Part shown: positions 31,863 to 44,600 of the stretch, one piece after another
Numbering within the stretch: position 1 is the stretch's first letter
How the letters are laid out: every line of letters starts with the position of its first letter
Source: Eublepharis macularius
Taxonomy: Eukaryota; Chordata; Lepidosauria; Squamata; Eublepharidae
Assembly (NCBI RefSeq): GCF_028583425.1
Contig: NC_072793.1
Coordinates: 59,525,028-59,589,027, forward strand
Direction of reading: 5' to 3'
Length of the DNA stretch: 64,000 nt
The notes under the pieces: generated by a model
Database searches by the model: none
Seen by the model: only the letters and a program-made list of their open reading frames with translations
Told to the model about the DNA's origin: nothing
Translations under genes and position numbers: made by a program

Positions 31863-34800
31863 TATTATTCAGATTTTTTAAAGAAAATAAATAAATACAT
31901 GGAATGGTTTCAAAGATTTGTAATTTTAATTGCCCTTTTCCTTACACTCTGGTACTTGGAGTCATTTCTCACTATCAATAGTTCTAATTCTCCACATGGC
32001 CCTGTCTGTAGATATCTGTATTATTCACACTGCAAGCAGCAAGATATCCAGGTCCTGGTTTAAACTATCTGAAGAAAAAATGGGGTCTACCTGATAACCT
32101 ATCAGATCACTACATAAATCATGCAATAATTAGCATTTTTTAAAAAAAAGATAACCTTCACACAGTTTATGTCTGTCGGATTTAACTTCCTACGATCACA
32201 TGCTAAGCAAAGGTCACCAGAATTATCTGTCATCAGAATGTTTGTTTTGAGGGTTGTCTTCTAAAGTAGTTCAGCACTGCCAGCATGAACTTGCTGAACT
32301 GTATAGTTTCCCATTCTGGAACAGGTTCAGACAGCCAAGAAGCTAGTATTAACTTGAACAATACAAGATAACAGGATATTGCCTGCTTGATGAAGTGTCT
32401 TCAGTTAAACATTTCGGACTATATTTAGCCGAAGACATGCACCCCCTCATGTTTTTGTTCTTTCTTTTGGGTGTTGCTGAGGACAAAAGAGCATCAACAG
32501 TCAAATGAATATGAGATGGAGGGACACACGGTATACAGCCTAGTGACTTTACAGCTTCAATGACTTTGGAATTTATATACTACTGCTGCTAACCACTTAC
32601 TAGTTCTTTGCAGTTATAGAATTTTATGTAGGACTGCTGCATCCTTGAAGAAATATTAATCATACGAGTTTTAATTGATTAAGCAATTGTTACAACTACA
32701 CATACTAAATTGCTACTTTACCTACCATTCAGATCAAATTTATGAGTATTTGTCCTCTGTTGCTTCTGTTCTGTAAATCCCTCCCTTTCCTTAAAAATAT
32801 GACGACCATCACTCCCCTCTGAAACCACATCTGGCACAACTTATAATAACATGCTGAGAACAAGACCTCTGTCCTTGTGTTGTTACAGTCCTGGAAATTG
32901 CTGCCCGTATTGGCCATCCATAGGATTCATACATTCATTTGCTCTTGCAAGTGTGTGCTTGTGAAAGATAAATCCATTGTTTGTGTGAACTACCCCATAA
33001 AAGATATAAAATACATCTGTTTGTTTCATAGTTGGTGAATGTATCTTTTTTTTTAGAGTAAAACTTTTTTTAGCGCGAAACTCAATTCTGTAGTCCTTAA
33101 CAATGCTAAGGGTTGCTGATACATTTGAATTGACACTTGCACATGCAGTTTTGCAAAAACCCAATGCAAACTTGTTCCGGTTTCACAGCTGCTTGGCAAG
33201 AACCTAACAGGCTGAGTAATCAGTTCATGTTTGATTAACACATTCAGACACAGTCAACTCATGTTTGTAGTGAAATTCTTAGCATCTCTAGCCAGGTTTT
33301 TGCAAAACTGTGCATGTACAAGTGCCAATTCAAATGTATCAGCAACCCTTAGAATTGTTAAGGACTACCTAGACAAAGGGTAGGATTATATTAAAACACA
33401 GGATTAGAATTCAGCTAGGCTGCGTGAGAATATGCTTGCATGAAAAGCCAATTGCATAGTTAGGAAGGAATACAGAGAAACAACCTGCCAAAGAGTCATG
33501 AGCAATTGAACCAATCATCAAAAAATCAGCTCTCTGTTCAGGACCAGTGGACAAGACATAAGACTAGCTGGCAGGTGCTTGAGCATTCCTAATGCTGGCT
33601 GCAATTAATCCAGAGTTCTGGGAATTGTGTGTTGTGTAGAGGCTTACGCAGATGATGAAAAATTTCTAGTTTACTGAAATCAAAGAGAAAAACCACTCCA
33701 AAGTTGCAACAGGGCTAATTCAGATAGGATACTGGTTGGATTATCTATTCATCTATTCTGCACCAATCTCCACTTCTTAGGCATTTCTCCATAAAGTGAT
33801 GAAATGTTTTGCATGGACCTTTTAACTCATTGTATTAAAGTGCTTAAATGTGAAACCTGCATTTACTCTTCTTGAAGGGCCTGTCTCAGGTAGGAAGGAG
33901 GGCACATTCTAGTTCTAGTGGTTACAGTTTCGATATAACCACTAAAACTAGCTGTCGATGCTGGATGGGTTTTGTAAGGACAGGTATTGTAAAATCAGTC
34001 TAAAGCAACCAAAGGTAAAAGACTTCTTAAGGTAAACGTGGTATCAATGAAGCTGTACATGATCTGTTTTGTAACTTGTGAGCAAGGCTGTTTTGACTGC
34101 TTACAGTAAATTTGTACTAGACTTTAAAACATATTGACCCTTACCACATAGGCAATAACAACTCGTTGGCAGAGCTTATATGACCACCTCACTGATAAAA
34201 TGTGGCCTTAAAATCATGAGCCCAATTCCCTGTAAACAATAGCATATGCACCACATAGACGAATAACTGTGAGTGGAAATATACGTTACTAAGTAACTGG
34301 GGATGCGCTAGTGCAAGATTTTATGTGTGGTCCTGAGTTCACATACAGGCTGTGTCTTGCTTGGCACACGTGCATGCCACTTTTGCTGGAATTCCCTTTG
34401 TGTAAGGGCATCTACAAGTTAATTGGGAGGGCAGTGTCAATTCATTTCTGTTTTCCCTGTGAGAACAAGTACAGTAGGGTCCTTTGACTTGCCAATTTGC
34501 ATTTATTTAAGGCGTGAGAAAGTGTCAAGATCAGTGTCAAGATCTGCATTTCAATGAATGGATGTAAGAGGTGGAAGAAACTGAGATTTTAGCAGTTCTA
34601 AACAAAGAATCTCCTTGTCAAAGATTAGGGGTAGCAAAGAAAGGCATAGCCAGAGGGATTTCTTTATAGAAATATAATGCAACAGTTTGCATCATTTTCA
34701 AACCACATTGTTATCAGAAGGGAAAAATGGAAAACAGTGGTGCCTCACAATAAATAGGTTACTTTTAGCAGTCAAGGAGGAACTGATATCAAATGCGTGA

Positions 34801-35391
34801 ATGTACTCACATGGGACAAATGGAAGTGTAACTGTGCGAGTGAGTGCATGGGAAGCGAAAGGGGGAATATGTGGAAAGAGGTCCACTTGAGTGTCCCTAG
34901 GTGCTTAGCAACATGTATTTCCACCCTATGCCTTGTTTCCACTTGCCTTTACAAGGACCTAGTGCGTGAACTGTCCCATGTCTGTCATGTGCTGATTTGC
35001 CTTCCCTACTCCAGAGACACACAAAGGAGGAGGAATCTTGAAGGGGGCTCTTGTAATGCACACTTACTCTAAGGCCAGTATGTGGAAAACAAGGGGGAGT
35101 GTAATTTTTTTTGTTTTTTAATCTCTTTATTCTTCATATGGAAAATATGCAGAGGGAGCAAAAGGGCTCCTTTTCAATGTGTGTTTCAAAATGACTGTAT
35201 CTAATTATTAAGCACACAAGGTAAGTAGACAACCATCTCCCGGAGAATGAAGGTACTATAGAAATGTTTAATAAAACACACACACACGTGTGACTTAATG
35301 GGAACAATCGTAAGGAGCTCTGCTCTGCCAGTGTTTATGAACTGGCTCTACTGCACATTACATTTATCGCACAACTGTAATAATAGATGAG
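31863..35391. other. Intergenic stretch without supported gene
   Basis: AT-rich, with no exon-like frame and no promoter-like CpG cluster. A fold-back repeat lies at 33090-33368. The last 8 bases (35384-35391, TAGATGAG) are the left target duplication of the next DNA element. Confidence 0.4.
33090..33368. repeat. Long inverted repeat with 75-bp arms
   Basis: The left arm 33090-33164 ('gtagtccttaacaatgctaa', 'ggttgctgatacatttgaat', 'gcagttttgcaaaaacc') is inverted at 33292-33368 with few differences. The spacer is about 127 bases. No target duplication was found. It could be a MITE or a local inverted duplication. Confidence 0.75.
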
Positions 35392-36065
35392 CAGGGCCGG
35401 CGCACCCATGGAGGCCAGGTAGGCGGTGGCCTCGGGCGTGCGGGCATTGGAGGGGCACCAGAGGGGGTGTCGGGGGCGGAGGCGCAGGCGCGCACAGCGA
35501 AGCTGGCATGACTGGGCTACAGCCAGCCAGCCAGCTCTGCGCTGCCGCCGCCGCCACCACCACACACCCCAGCCGGGCGCAGCCTTCGGGCGCCACCCCA
35601 GCAGCGGCTCGCGGCTTGTGAGCCCAGCTGGGGTGCGTGGCGGTGGCGGCATGGGGCTGGCTGGCTGGCTGCAGCTGCTGCTGCTGCTGCAGCCAGCCAC
35701 GCCAGCTCCGCTGCGCGCTCCTCTGCCTGGCTGGGGCAGAGGAGCGCGCAGGGGGTTGGCTGGCTGGCTGCAGCTGCTGCTGCTGCTGCTGCAGCCAGCC
35801 ACACCAGCTCCGCTGCGCGCTCCTCTGCCCCAGCCAGGCGCAGAAGCCATGAGCTGTTGCTGGGGCGGCGCACGGAGCAGCCTCCGCGTGCCACCCCAGC
35901 AGCAGCTTGAAGCTTCTGTGCTTGGGGCTCCGCGAGCTGCCCAGCCCCCCCCCCCCGTGGTGCATGATGACATCTGCGATGATGTCATCACGCAGTCCAT
36001 GGTGTGTGCGCACACGCAGGGCGCGCGTGCCACCTCGAGCACCAGAACCTCTGGCACTGGCCCTG
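35392..36065. mobile_element. GC-rich non-coding hAT-like element with CTG-bearing repeats
   Basis: Ends CAGGGCCGGCGC and, inverted, CAGGGCCAGTGC. TAGATGAG flanks both sides (35384-35391 and 36066-36073). The 674-bp interior is very GC- and CpG-rich. It contains two direct units about 101 bases apart (35656-35727 and 35757-35829), each with 'ggctgcagctgctgctgctg' and 'agctccgctgcgcgctcctc'. Long open frames in several registers, up to 251 codons, follow from the lack of AT-rich stops and the repeats; they are not genes. Confidence 0.85.
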
Positions 36066-36667
36066 TAGATGAGTTATTACTATTTATAGGATTTTATACT
36101 CCCACATGCCAGCTGTGCTCTTCAGACAACCTTCTCCTTGTAGAATATACTCTCTTAAGATTGTCATATGACAACAATTAGGTTGTGTGCTTTTTCTCTG
36201 GTAGGTTCAGTCCTTTGAAATGGCTTGCCAGAGTGGGTGTGGAGGGCACCTTCACTTTCTACATTCAGGAAGACAGTTGTCTTTTATTTATTTTTTATTT
36301 TGTGCTTTATTTTTATCTTGTGCATGTTTTATCCTGTGTGTCAATGCATTTTTATCTGTTTGATGTATTGTTACATTGTTTTTAAGTGTTCGCAACTTGC
36401 TGCTGTTTTGCTAGCTAATTTGAGTCTAAGGTGATGAGGCAGGGTATCTGATAATTGAATCAGAAAATTTTATAGAAAAAATTCAGATTCTAATGTAAAT
36501 ATTCAAATAATGTTAGTAAAAGAAAACAAATACATGTACAAGCCTGAATCATGTACAAGCACTGGAGTTTGTCCATGTTCCACATCCCACATCTAGCCCA
36601 TCTAACATGATTGATTAGCGGCCCAACAGCCCTGACAATTATAAAAAGACTGTATTTACAGTTTCAG
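36066..36667. other. AT-rich non-coding stretch
   Basis: Begins with the right target duplication (36066-36073); otherwise nothing recognised. Phe/Tyr-rich frames reflect T-richness. Confidence 0.4.
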
Positions 36668-36820
36668 GTGGGTAGCTGTGTTGGTTTTAGTAGAAGTGCA
36701 AGATTTGAGTCCATTAGCATCTTAGAGATCAACTAGATTTCCAGGATGTTAGCTTCCCAGAATCAAAGCTCCCTTTGTCAGACATGTGTCTGGTTGGTCT
36801 CTAAGGTGCTACTGGATCTG
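36668..36820. repeat. Fold-back repeat, Penelope-tail type
   Basis: 'ggtagctgtgttggtttt' and 'gatttgagtccattagcatc', with 'ttagagatcaac', at the left are mirrored by 'gttggtctctaaggtgctac' and 'tggatc' at the right. The middle has 'caaagctccctttgtcaga', shared with 11115-11345. Confidence 0.6.
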
Positions 36821-36959
36821 TATATTTACAGAATGTGGCATGGGATGAGGGAAGAGAGATTGTGAAGAGTTTAAGAAAATCTCATCCCTTGCTAACCGTC
36901 TTAAACCTAGGATTTCTACTTCATGATCAAGGATACTTTTGTTCTTTTGATTATTATTT

Positions 36960-37490
36960 TCCTTCTGTTGCTACTACCCCGCAGGTGGGCAAAATCAATA
37001 GCTACCCATATATATGTGTGTTCTCTGTGGTGGCCCCTGCCTTATGGAGTGGCCTGCTTGAGGAGGTCAGGAAAGCTCCCACTCTCCTGGATTCTGCAGC
37101 AGTGCAAAACCGAGTTATTCAGGAGGACTGTTTTCACTCAGATAATAAGGATGAGCTATAAGAAATTACTCAGAGAGGTGCTTTGGTAAAGAGACAAGGA
37201 ATGTAGACTATACTACTGGGTACTGTCTGTTGACATAGATGTGCTCCTTACTGGGTAGTTTCCATGTTGTTGAAAATGTTATGTTTAATTACTTATGCTT
37301 TGTTCCAGCAATGTTTCAAGTCTGTATTCGGATTTGTGTGTTTTCAAATTTCTGCAACCCATACCCTATTGTATTTGTTCATTGAACGTTCTGTTGATCA
37401 TATTGCCTTGCACTGTGTAAACCACCTTGAACCGCATGAGAAAGACGGACTATAAATAACATAAATAAAATTAACCTAAATAAAATAACA
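36960..37490 (+). mobile_element. L2-type LINE, 3' end fragment
   Basis: The decayed frame reads VVAPALWSGLLEEVRKAPTL (L2-like consensus V.AP.LWN.LP..VR.A.). It is followed about 300 bases later by the 3' tail 'cactgtgtaaaccaccttga', 'agaaagacggactataaata' and AAATA repeats. The tail matches the one at 47860-48020. Confidence 0.72.
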
Positions 37491-38156
37491 TAGACAATAG
37501 TCTATACTTTTTTTATTTCAGAATATGAGACTAAGATTCAAACTACATGTAATGGAGTTCAAGAAATAGAATTTACAGCATACCTTTTGATCCTATAAAG
37601 TAGCTGTGGGGAATCATGATGCAGATTAGTTTACAGCCCTGGGAAGCAAAGAGTTAAGCCGGCCCTGTCTCTATTTCCTAGTTCAACCGCCCCCCCCCCA
37701 ATTAAGGGGAAGGATGGGTACAGTATAGATATTAACGTTAAAAGCGGATGGGACAATTTCAATAGAACAAAAGGAGAGGGGGAATTTCTGACCCCTTCCC
37801 CAGAACCATGGCCCCAATCCTTGCCCCCCCCCAATTATTTTTAAAAAGCAAAAAACATGTTGCAAGTTCCAGTCAACATTACATGCTGTTTGTCCCTAAG
37901 AGCCAAATTACACAAGACTACTGTGGCAGAAGCACAGTTTGAAACACAGGCGTCCATTCACATGTAAAGTGGTTGGGGTATCAATTGAAGGCAAGAGAGG
38001 CATAACAGCAGAGTGTGCTGAAGCCTCTCCTTGTCTCCATTCACCCCTTCTCCATATTTTCCTCCCAGCTTGGTTCACTTCGTTTAAAGCCTGACAGGGA
38101 GAAAAGTGCCTAGGAGGGACTTTTGTGTGTGCAGGGGTGGGGGGAAGGATCACAAG
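37491..38156. other. Non-coding stretch before a DNA element
   Basis: Nothing recognised. Ends in ATCACAAG (38149-38156), the left target duplication of the next element. Confidence 0.4.
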
Positions 38157-38934
38157 TAGAGATGGGCACGAACAGCAATACAAACTAAAAAAATCCACGA
38201 ACAGCCCAATCTGCTGTTCACAAACAAGCTGTTCATGAGGCCACATTCTAAATGAACAGGAGGTCATTGCAAGCCTCATTCAAGCCAGTCTGGCACCTGC
38301 AATCAATTCCCATGGCAACTCAGGCAGGGATTGTCTGAACTCTGTCTGAACTCCTGCTGTTGCCCTGGAAACCCCAATCTAAGCCGAATTTAGCTTGATA
38401 GGCAAGTCTTCCTTCCAAGCATGGACTGGAGCTCCAAATTTGTTACAAGAGGAAAAGACTAGGGGGGAGGGGCCTCCCAGCTCTGGCTTTCAGGGAGAGA
38501 CAGCTGCTGTGAGGGAGACCGGGTGAGTGCACTGGAGCTTGTGTGGTGGGATAGGGATCTACCCCTTCAGGTTCCAGGGCTGCTGCCAGGCTCTAGGGCC
38601 AAGCTATTATTTATTATTGGTACCTTTCCTGCTGCCTGCTCAGGTAGGGTTTCTGGGAGTGGTGAGTTAGAGATCTACCCCTTCAAGTTCCAGGGCTGCT
38701 GCCAGGCTCCAGGGCCAAGCTATTATTTATTATTGGTACATTTCCTGCTGCCTGTTCAGGTAGGGTTTCTGGGAGTGGTGCAGTTAGGGATCTTGATGGC
38801 TGGAGGAGAGCCTGCTGGCCCCCACGAACAATGAACATGTTTGTGAACAGGATCATGTTCATCAATGTTCGTGGATGGCAACGAACAATGAACACCATGT
38901 TCAGGGGGGGGGGTTCTGTTTGTGCCCATGTCTA
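38157..38934. mobile_element. hAT-like non-coding element with internal tandem duplication
   Basis: Ends TAGAGATGGGCACGAACAG and, inverted, TAGACATGGGCACAAACAG; ATCACAAG flanks both sides (38149-38156 and 38935-38942). Subterminal regions repeat 'gttca/tgaac' and 'cgaacaatgaaca' words. The interior has two 116-bp direct units (38556-38671 and 38672-38787), nearly identical ('ccagggctgctgccaggctc', 'ctattatttattattggtac'). No transposase. The ends resemble those of the larger element at 28211 (TAG-G-TG-GCA pattern). Confidence 0.87.
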
Positions 38935-41900
38935 ATCACAAGCAGGTGAAAAATTTGGCACCCTTACCCTTATGCCCCCTTTGCATCACACTCTTCCCCC
39001 CATTTAACAAAGGGTAGACCCACATATGTGAATTTGTTACTACCATGTGTAGCTTGGACCTAAATTGTCATATGAGGAAACATTTTATTTCAGAATAGAG
39101 AGGGAACAAATCTGCCTCACTTTATTACCACACACAGGAAAGGCAGACCAACAGCTGCTCTGAGTCTCAACTGGGGAGAAAAGGGGGATATAAATGCAAT
39201 ATAAGGCCAAGCTACATCATGTACTCCCTATTTTCCCACCACTAACTGGGGGGCTGAGTTATTTCCTTTGTTGAGGGTTGCATGTGTACTGATGGGGTCA
39301 TTTTGGATTGGAAAAATGACACAGGAGAAAGGCTGAAGCCCCTTCTACCCCATGCTGTGGTTCTGATCCAAATCAGGGGCCTGGGTACTTGGAAAACAAG
39401 TCACCTCTCCACTCCTGACATTTGTTGGTGTACAAGTCAGGTTGAGAGGACCGCAACACACCGTATTACAAATCAAAACATGTAGTTCATGCCTTGGAGA
39501 CCAGAAATATAAGTCTCCAGTTGGAGAAAAAAACAGCTGAGGTGAAAAAATGATTGTGAATAAGGTCCAAGCAGGGAAAGGGGTCATCTTCCCTTTCTTC
39601 TCTGTTCACAGGGTGCTTTAAATCATGCCTCCCCCCTTTTGTGAGAAATTGGTTTGAGGTGAGATAGGTCCTGCTGCCCCAATATTTATTTGCCTCTAAA
39701 AACCATCACCATTCATGGCCTGTTATCCAGTAGAGTGGTCAAATGAAAAGTACATAAGACATCTATACAGTTATAAATATAATATTTTAATAGTAAAAAA
39801 CTTTTAAAGCAATCATATGAAAAACTGATACAAAATTGTCTCATCTGTCCAAAGCTCCTTCAAGACTTATTAGAAAAGCATAAAATCTTAAGCAGCTGGA
39901 ATTTAACAGTACCAGATATACACTTGATAACATTCATTCATTCTTTGGGTTTTTTTCTTGCACTTCGGTTGATCTTCCCAGTAAAAAATACAGATATTCA
40001 CAAAACGTTATTTGGTCAGGATGTTACAGCACTTTGGTATTACAAAGTTAGGTTCACTTGATTTTCTTGGGATATTGTTTCAAGAGTGGTATTACAAGTA
40101 GGATTTTAATGTTACATTAAATTAATATGATGGGGTTGGAGAGACCAGGCCAGAGTCCCCCATGATCCCTGTGACAGTACAGTGGCTCCAAAGCAACAGC
40201 CTTGTTAGACCTGGGAATATGGGTTCTTTTACTAGTACAAGGAACCAGAGGACATTGCTTGCATCCTTCCCACTTTCTTGCTGCTTCCTGCCTAGTTCAC
40301 AAATGCACACTGCTTTCTACATGGCATTTCGTATTGCTGATAAGGGAAGAAGGCTATTTTCTGATGCTCAATTCTATCTGGTAGTAGTTCACATTCACAG
40401 AGATATAAAAGTAGTGTAAAATGTGGGAGAAATAAAATACTCTTATCTCTTGATGGTTATGCTTACGAGACTGTCAAAAAGGGAAAGCTGATAACAGATG
40501 TTCTATACATACAGGAAATAGATGTTTTTGTTGACAAAGAAAGAACATCATTTTCAAACCTCTGGGCTCCACAAGAAGTAATGGCTTGGATCCCACAACC
40601 TGTTTCACTAATGTTAAGATCCCAGCTTAATTCCCTGGCACCTCCAGTTAAAGCATCTCCTCTCCTATTACAGATCCCCACTTCTCCCCCCTGTACTGTT
40701 GATGAAGGTCCTCTGCCCCCAGCAACAGAATTTCAGGAGGTTGAGCGCATGTAAGTGGGGAGGTGGGAAAGTCCCACTCTGTAAGCTCTGAGTGTGGATC
40801 TTATAGGATCCAAACCATCAAATTGTTCTGGCCTATAAAGTATCTGCTTTCTATATGACTTATATTTGATATAATGCACCTGTATATTAAGAGTAGCTAA
40901 ATGGTAAATTATACAAAGACATTCAGGTAATAAAAGAATCAATAATAATAGACATTCAGGTAATAAAAGAATCAAACCCTTGGATCATAAGAGTTTGAAT
41001 TTTTTACCCCATGGTAAAACCTAGAACTGTTTCTCCCTGGGTTTCTTGAAAGCCTAGGCTTATCAGACATCTACAGAGTGCTAATGTGAAAATATATTCA
41101 TACAACCTCACGGGGAGGGGGAGGGGGAAGCACTTTGTTTCATTTATTCTGCCAGCTCAATACTACAATTACTTCTATCCCTCCATCCCTTGATATCTGA
41201 CAACCCCCAGAAAAGTGGATGGCAGCTGAATAGCAGCAGCATGTGCTGGTTTGCACACCTCCCAGCAGCAAGAGAAAGAGGACCCCTCTGTAACATTTGT
41301 CAGACATTCATGCTCCTTTCCTTTATCACTTTACAGTTAATTAAGAAAATCAGGTATCAGACAAGAAAGCTACATTACGCAAGAATGTCCCTTCATAAAC
41401 ATACTGCAATTTTAAGGCTTTATAGAGAAAAATAATCACACACATTTCTGTTTAGAAAAAAGAGCAAATCCTATCATGTTTGATACCTTGCACACAATGG
41501 CCATTTTTATTCTTGCTTACACTCCAGCACAGATCATTACAGACTACATAGTGAAATATTCTATAACTTAAAAAAAATGTACTTTAGAAGATGTATTATT
41601 GCAGCTTTGGAATTAGCAATATGGCCAGGGATGTAAAATTACTATCATGGTAAACAGCTTGCCAGACTCTGCAACCAAAGCTATACTATGACACCTAGGT
41701 TTATGTCGATAGATAGCCCTATCAAGAGATCAGCACTGTGTACTTAATTTAAGGGCTGTATTGCCTTGGGACATTATTTCGATTCTTGGAAAGCTATCAT
41801 CACCTTGAAAAGGTGCCTACAGAAAACATGAAGTGGTTAAAACAAGTCATGTCACCTTAGTGCCTTGTGAAGTAGTTTCTCCATCCCCAAGACTAGCACA

Positions 41901-41944
41901 AGAAGATGAGCAATATTAAGCAAATATATGCACATGCTTACCTG
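38935..41944. other. Intergenic stretch without supported gene
   Basis: Begins with the right target duplication. A 25-base word is repeated with a 32-base period at 40919-40943 and 40951-40975. No exon-like frame. Confidence 0.4.
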
Positions 41945-42150
41945 CATATTAACATGTCTTACATTGTGTCAGACCTTTGGTCCATCTAGGCCAACATACT
42001 TCAACTGGCAGCGGTATTTCAGCGTCTTAAGTCAAGCAGGGTCTTTTCAAACAACTGCTGCCTGAAACCCTTTAACTGAAGGTGCCAGGAATTGATCTTC
42101 AAGTATTACGCATGCAAAGACGGCACTCCACTTTTGATAGCCCTTCTGTA
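41945..42150 (-). mobile_element. Sauria-type SINE, near full length
   Basis: On the minus strand: 'gtctttgcatgcgtaatact' (tRNA-like part), 'gatcaattcctggcaccttc', 'agttaaagggtttcaggcag', 'accgctgccagttgaagtat', 'tggcctagatggaccaaagg' and 'tctgacacaatgtaag'. This follows the Sauria SINE from its tRNA region to its tail and is the best clue that the host is a squamate. Diverged, so old. Confidence 0.75.
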
Positions 42151-44508
42151 ATTTATACACATTTCAGAACCCAGTATTTCATGGGGGCAGAATTTGGATT
42201 ACAGTGGTTCAAAAGTAAATTTGTTTTCAAATGAACATATTGACTTTTAGTTTGGAACTGTTAACTGTCTTATTTTTAAAGATATTTATTTACTTCACTT
42301 ACAACAAAATGATTTCGTGAAACTTCCACATGGTTCCCCTTATAATACCCCGATTTTACCTATCAAAAGGAAGGAAAATTTGATCAGTTGGGCAGATCTG
42401 TTTACCAGTTTATTCAAGATCTTCATGGCAAGTTCCCTCACTTACCTTTCTCCTCAGTGAGGACACAAACAGCTTACATCATTCTCTCATTTGTGCTTCT
42501 TTTGTTGCCTGGATCTTTATAAAAGTAATATATACTCCTGAACCAAGAGAGAGCGAGAGCAAGAGCGAGAGCGTGTGTATTTAAAAACCCAGAATGCATT
42601 GCTGACAATCTTCCCCTTCTAAAGTGCAATGCTCTGATAATGATGGAGACAGTAATCACAAAGGCACTGAAAGAGACATATGTTGTCTTCTTTTTGTCGT
42701 CTCCTCTTGCCAGTAATATGTAGTAGAACATAGTGTATGATGTGATGTCATTATGCTTTGAATTCTCCTGCATGTGCCAGGCAATGATGTAAGGAGGTGG
42801 TGGATGGGAAAATGTATAGCAGAATGACATGACACATAGTGTTATGGGAAGATAGAAAGTTTACATGGTGAGGTGGCAGCTCCATCTCACTTGTAATGTC
42901 TAATTTCATTTTAAATCCCCCCTTAAATACATTCACGGCTACCAAATCCAGACCTGAGTTATGTTAAAGTTCACAATTGTTCAAGAAGTACAATCAAATA
43001 CTTTAAAAAAACAACAACACTGCAATGATAGGTGTGTGCTAGAAACAACATGCCTCTCCATATGTGTGTGTATGAGGGTGGGTGGGTCTGAGTTACAGAC
43101 TACAGAATAATTATACCCCAGATTAAAGATATGCTTGTTTGATACCTTGTTATTTATATGGCTTTCCAATCTCCTTTTCATTAGTAATTTTCTGTAGTTA
43201 TGAACCACTTCTCTAAGGCGATAATACAATAAAAATGCAAAGAATACTTTCCACCAGAGGGTTCACAAACATTGCTTGAGGCAGCTACTTTCCATCCATG
43301 TCATAGTCTTATTAAGAGTTTAATAGATGTTCTCACCTGCTCTTTCAGTCATATTATCTGACAGGCTGTTCCACCTTCCCTTATCTCAAGATAGCAGTCC
43401 TATAGTGGCAACTGGGGATGGAAGGAATCCTGTCCTTTCTCCCCTCCTCTCAGGGCAAAATGGTTCTTAAATAGCGTATGGTTGCACCTGGTGGAGTATA
43501 CACTGCATAAATTACAATGTTACTGTAGGCTATGCTGAAGGTATATAACATGCTGTGTCAGAGGGATAGTGTCTCCACGAAAAACCAATAGGCCCATTTA
43601 TGTATTATTTTGGGTTTTGTCCTACACTACCCTCTTGGTCTTTTTGTCAGAAAGCAAACACAATAAAAGGCACAATAAAATACCGGTGTATCTTCAATCA
43701 TCCATGGTCTTCACAGATTGGGACTTTTCAATTTCTTTCTCCTGCTGCAGCTCCCTGAAATTTTGTCTCTGGAAGAGCTAACAGACCTTCAGGAACAGCA
43801 GAGGGACATAGTGGGATGGGGCACTGCCACTCCCTCTGTAGATGGAAATGCCATTTTGTCGAAATAACTGGATAGCAGGATACAAGCCACTCTAACTAAA
43901 ACAGTGATGGTGTGATTAAAAAGGGAAATTGTTCCAGTTGAGAACATCACAAGCAAAATTTAGACTCATCATTTATAGTTTACCAGTCTTGTAAATTCAA
44001 GATTATAATTAGCGCAATATTACTTACTAAAGGGCACACATTTAAAATGTAAAATCTGTTAAGTTGTTAAATGCCAGGATTTATAGTGCATTAACTGTGC
44101 TAGAAGTAACAGAAACTGCTATAAACAGCATCTGTAAGAGTCAAAAGATAAATCAAGAAACATGTTGGGTTTATAACTGAAGGTTTGTGGATATTAATTT
44201 CCATAGCGCCCTGTTGTTAATATAAAGATGGGTTCCAAAAATCTCAACTTCTATCACTCCTGCTGGCAACGTCTTCTTAGCATTTGAAAGTTAAGAGGCT
44301 TGGAGGTAGAAACTCAGCTTCTTCCATTTAATAGGCACTTCTGCATGAGGTAGAACCCATAAAGAGAACCACTATATCAGCTGTGAATCTTGAACATGCT
44401 GACACCAAGGAGCTAAAATGCAACTGGCAACCACAACTTTAACATGGCAAAGCCACACTGGGAACCTGGAGTTGGAATCCTTTCACCATTCAGAGCACAA
44501 GACTAGCA
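42151..44508. other. Intergenic stretch without supported gene
   Basis: Nothing beyond a purine-rich GAGAGC/GAGCGA stretch at about 42548-42573 and a possible SINE tail remnant near 42430-42480. Confidence 0.4.
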
Positions 44509-44600
44509 GTGCCATTCTGAGCAGTTATACCCCTCTAAATCCATTGATGTTGGTGGGCTTAGAGGGGTCTAAGTCTGTTTAGGATGCCACTGCAAAGGTG
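44509..44600. repeat. Small palindromic MITE remnant
   Basis: 'tgagcagttatacccctcta' and 'aatccattgatgttggtggg' are mirrored by 'cttagaggggtctaagtctg' and 'tttaggatgccac'. This palindrome type, centred on a 'ccattga..tc/gggctta' core, is widely repeated in reptiles. About 90 bases. Confidence 0.6.

Noticed and set aside
35335-36181. Overlapping open frames of 221-251 codons on both strands
   Set aside because: They lie inside the GC-rich hAT-like element (35392-36065), consist of repeated Ala/Gln/Leu/Cys tracts from CTG repeats, and have no domain or splice context.
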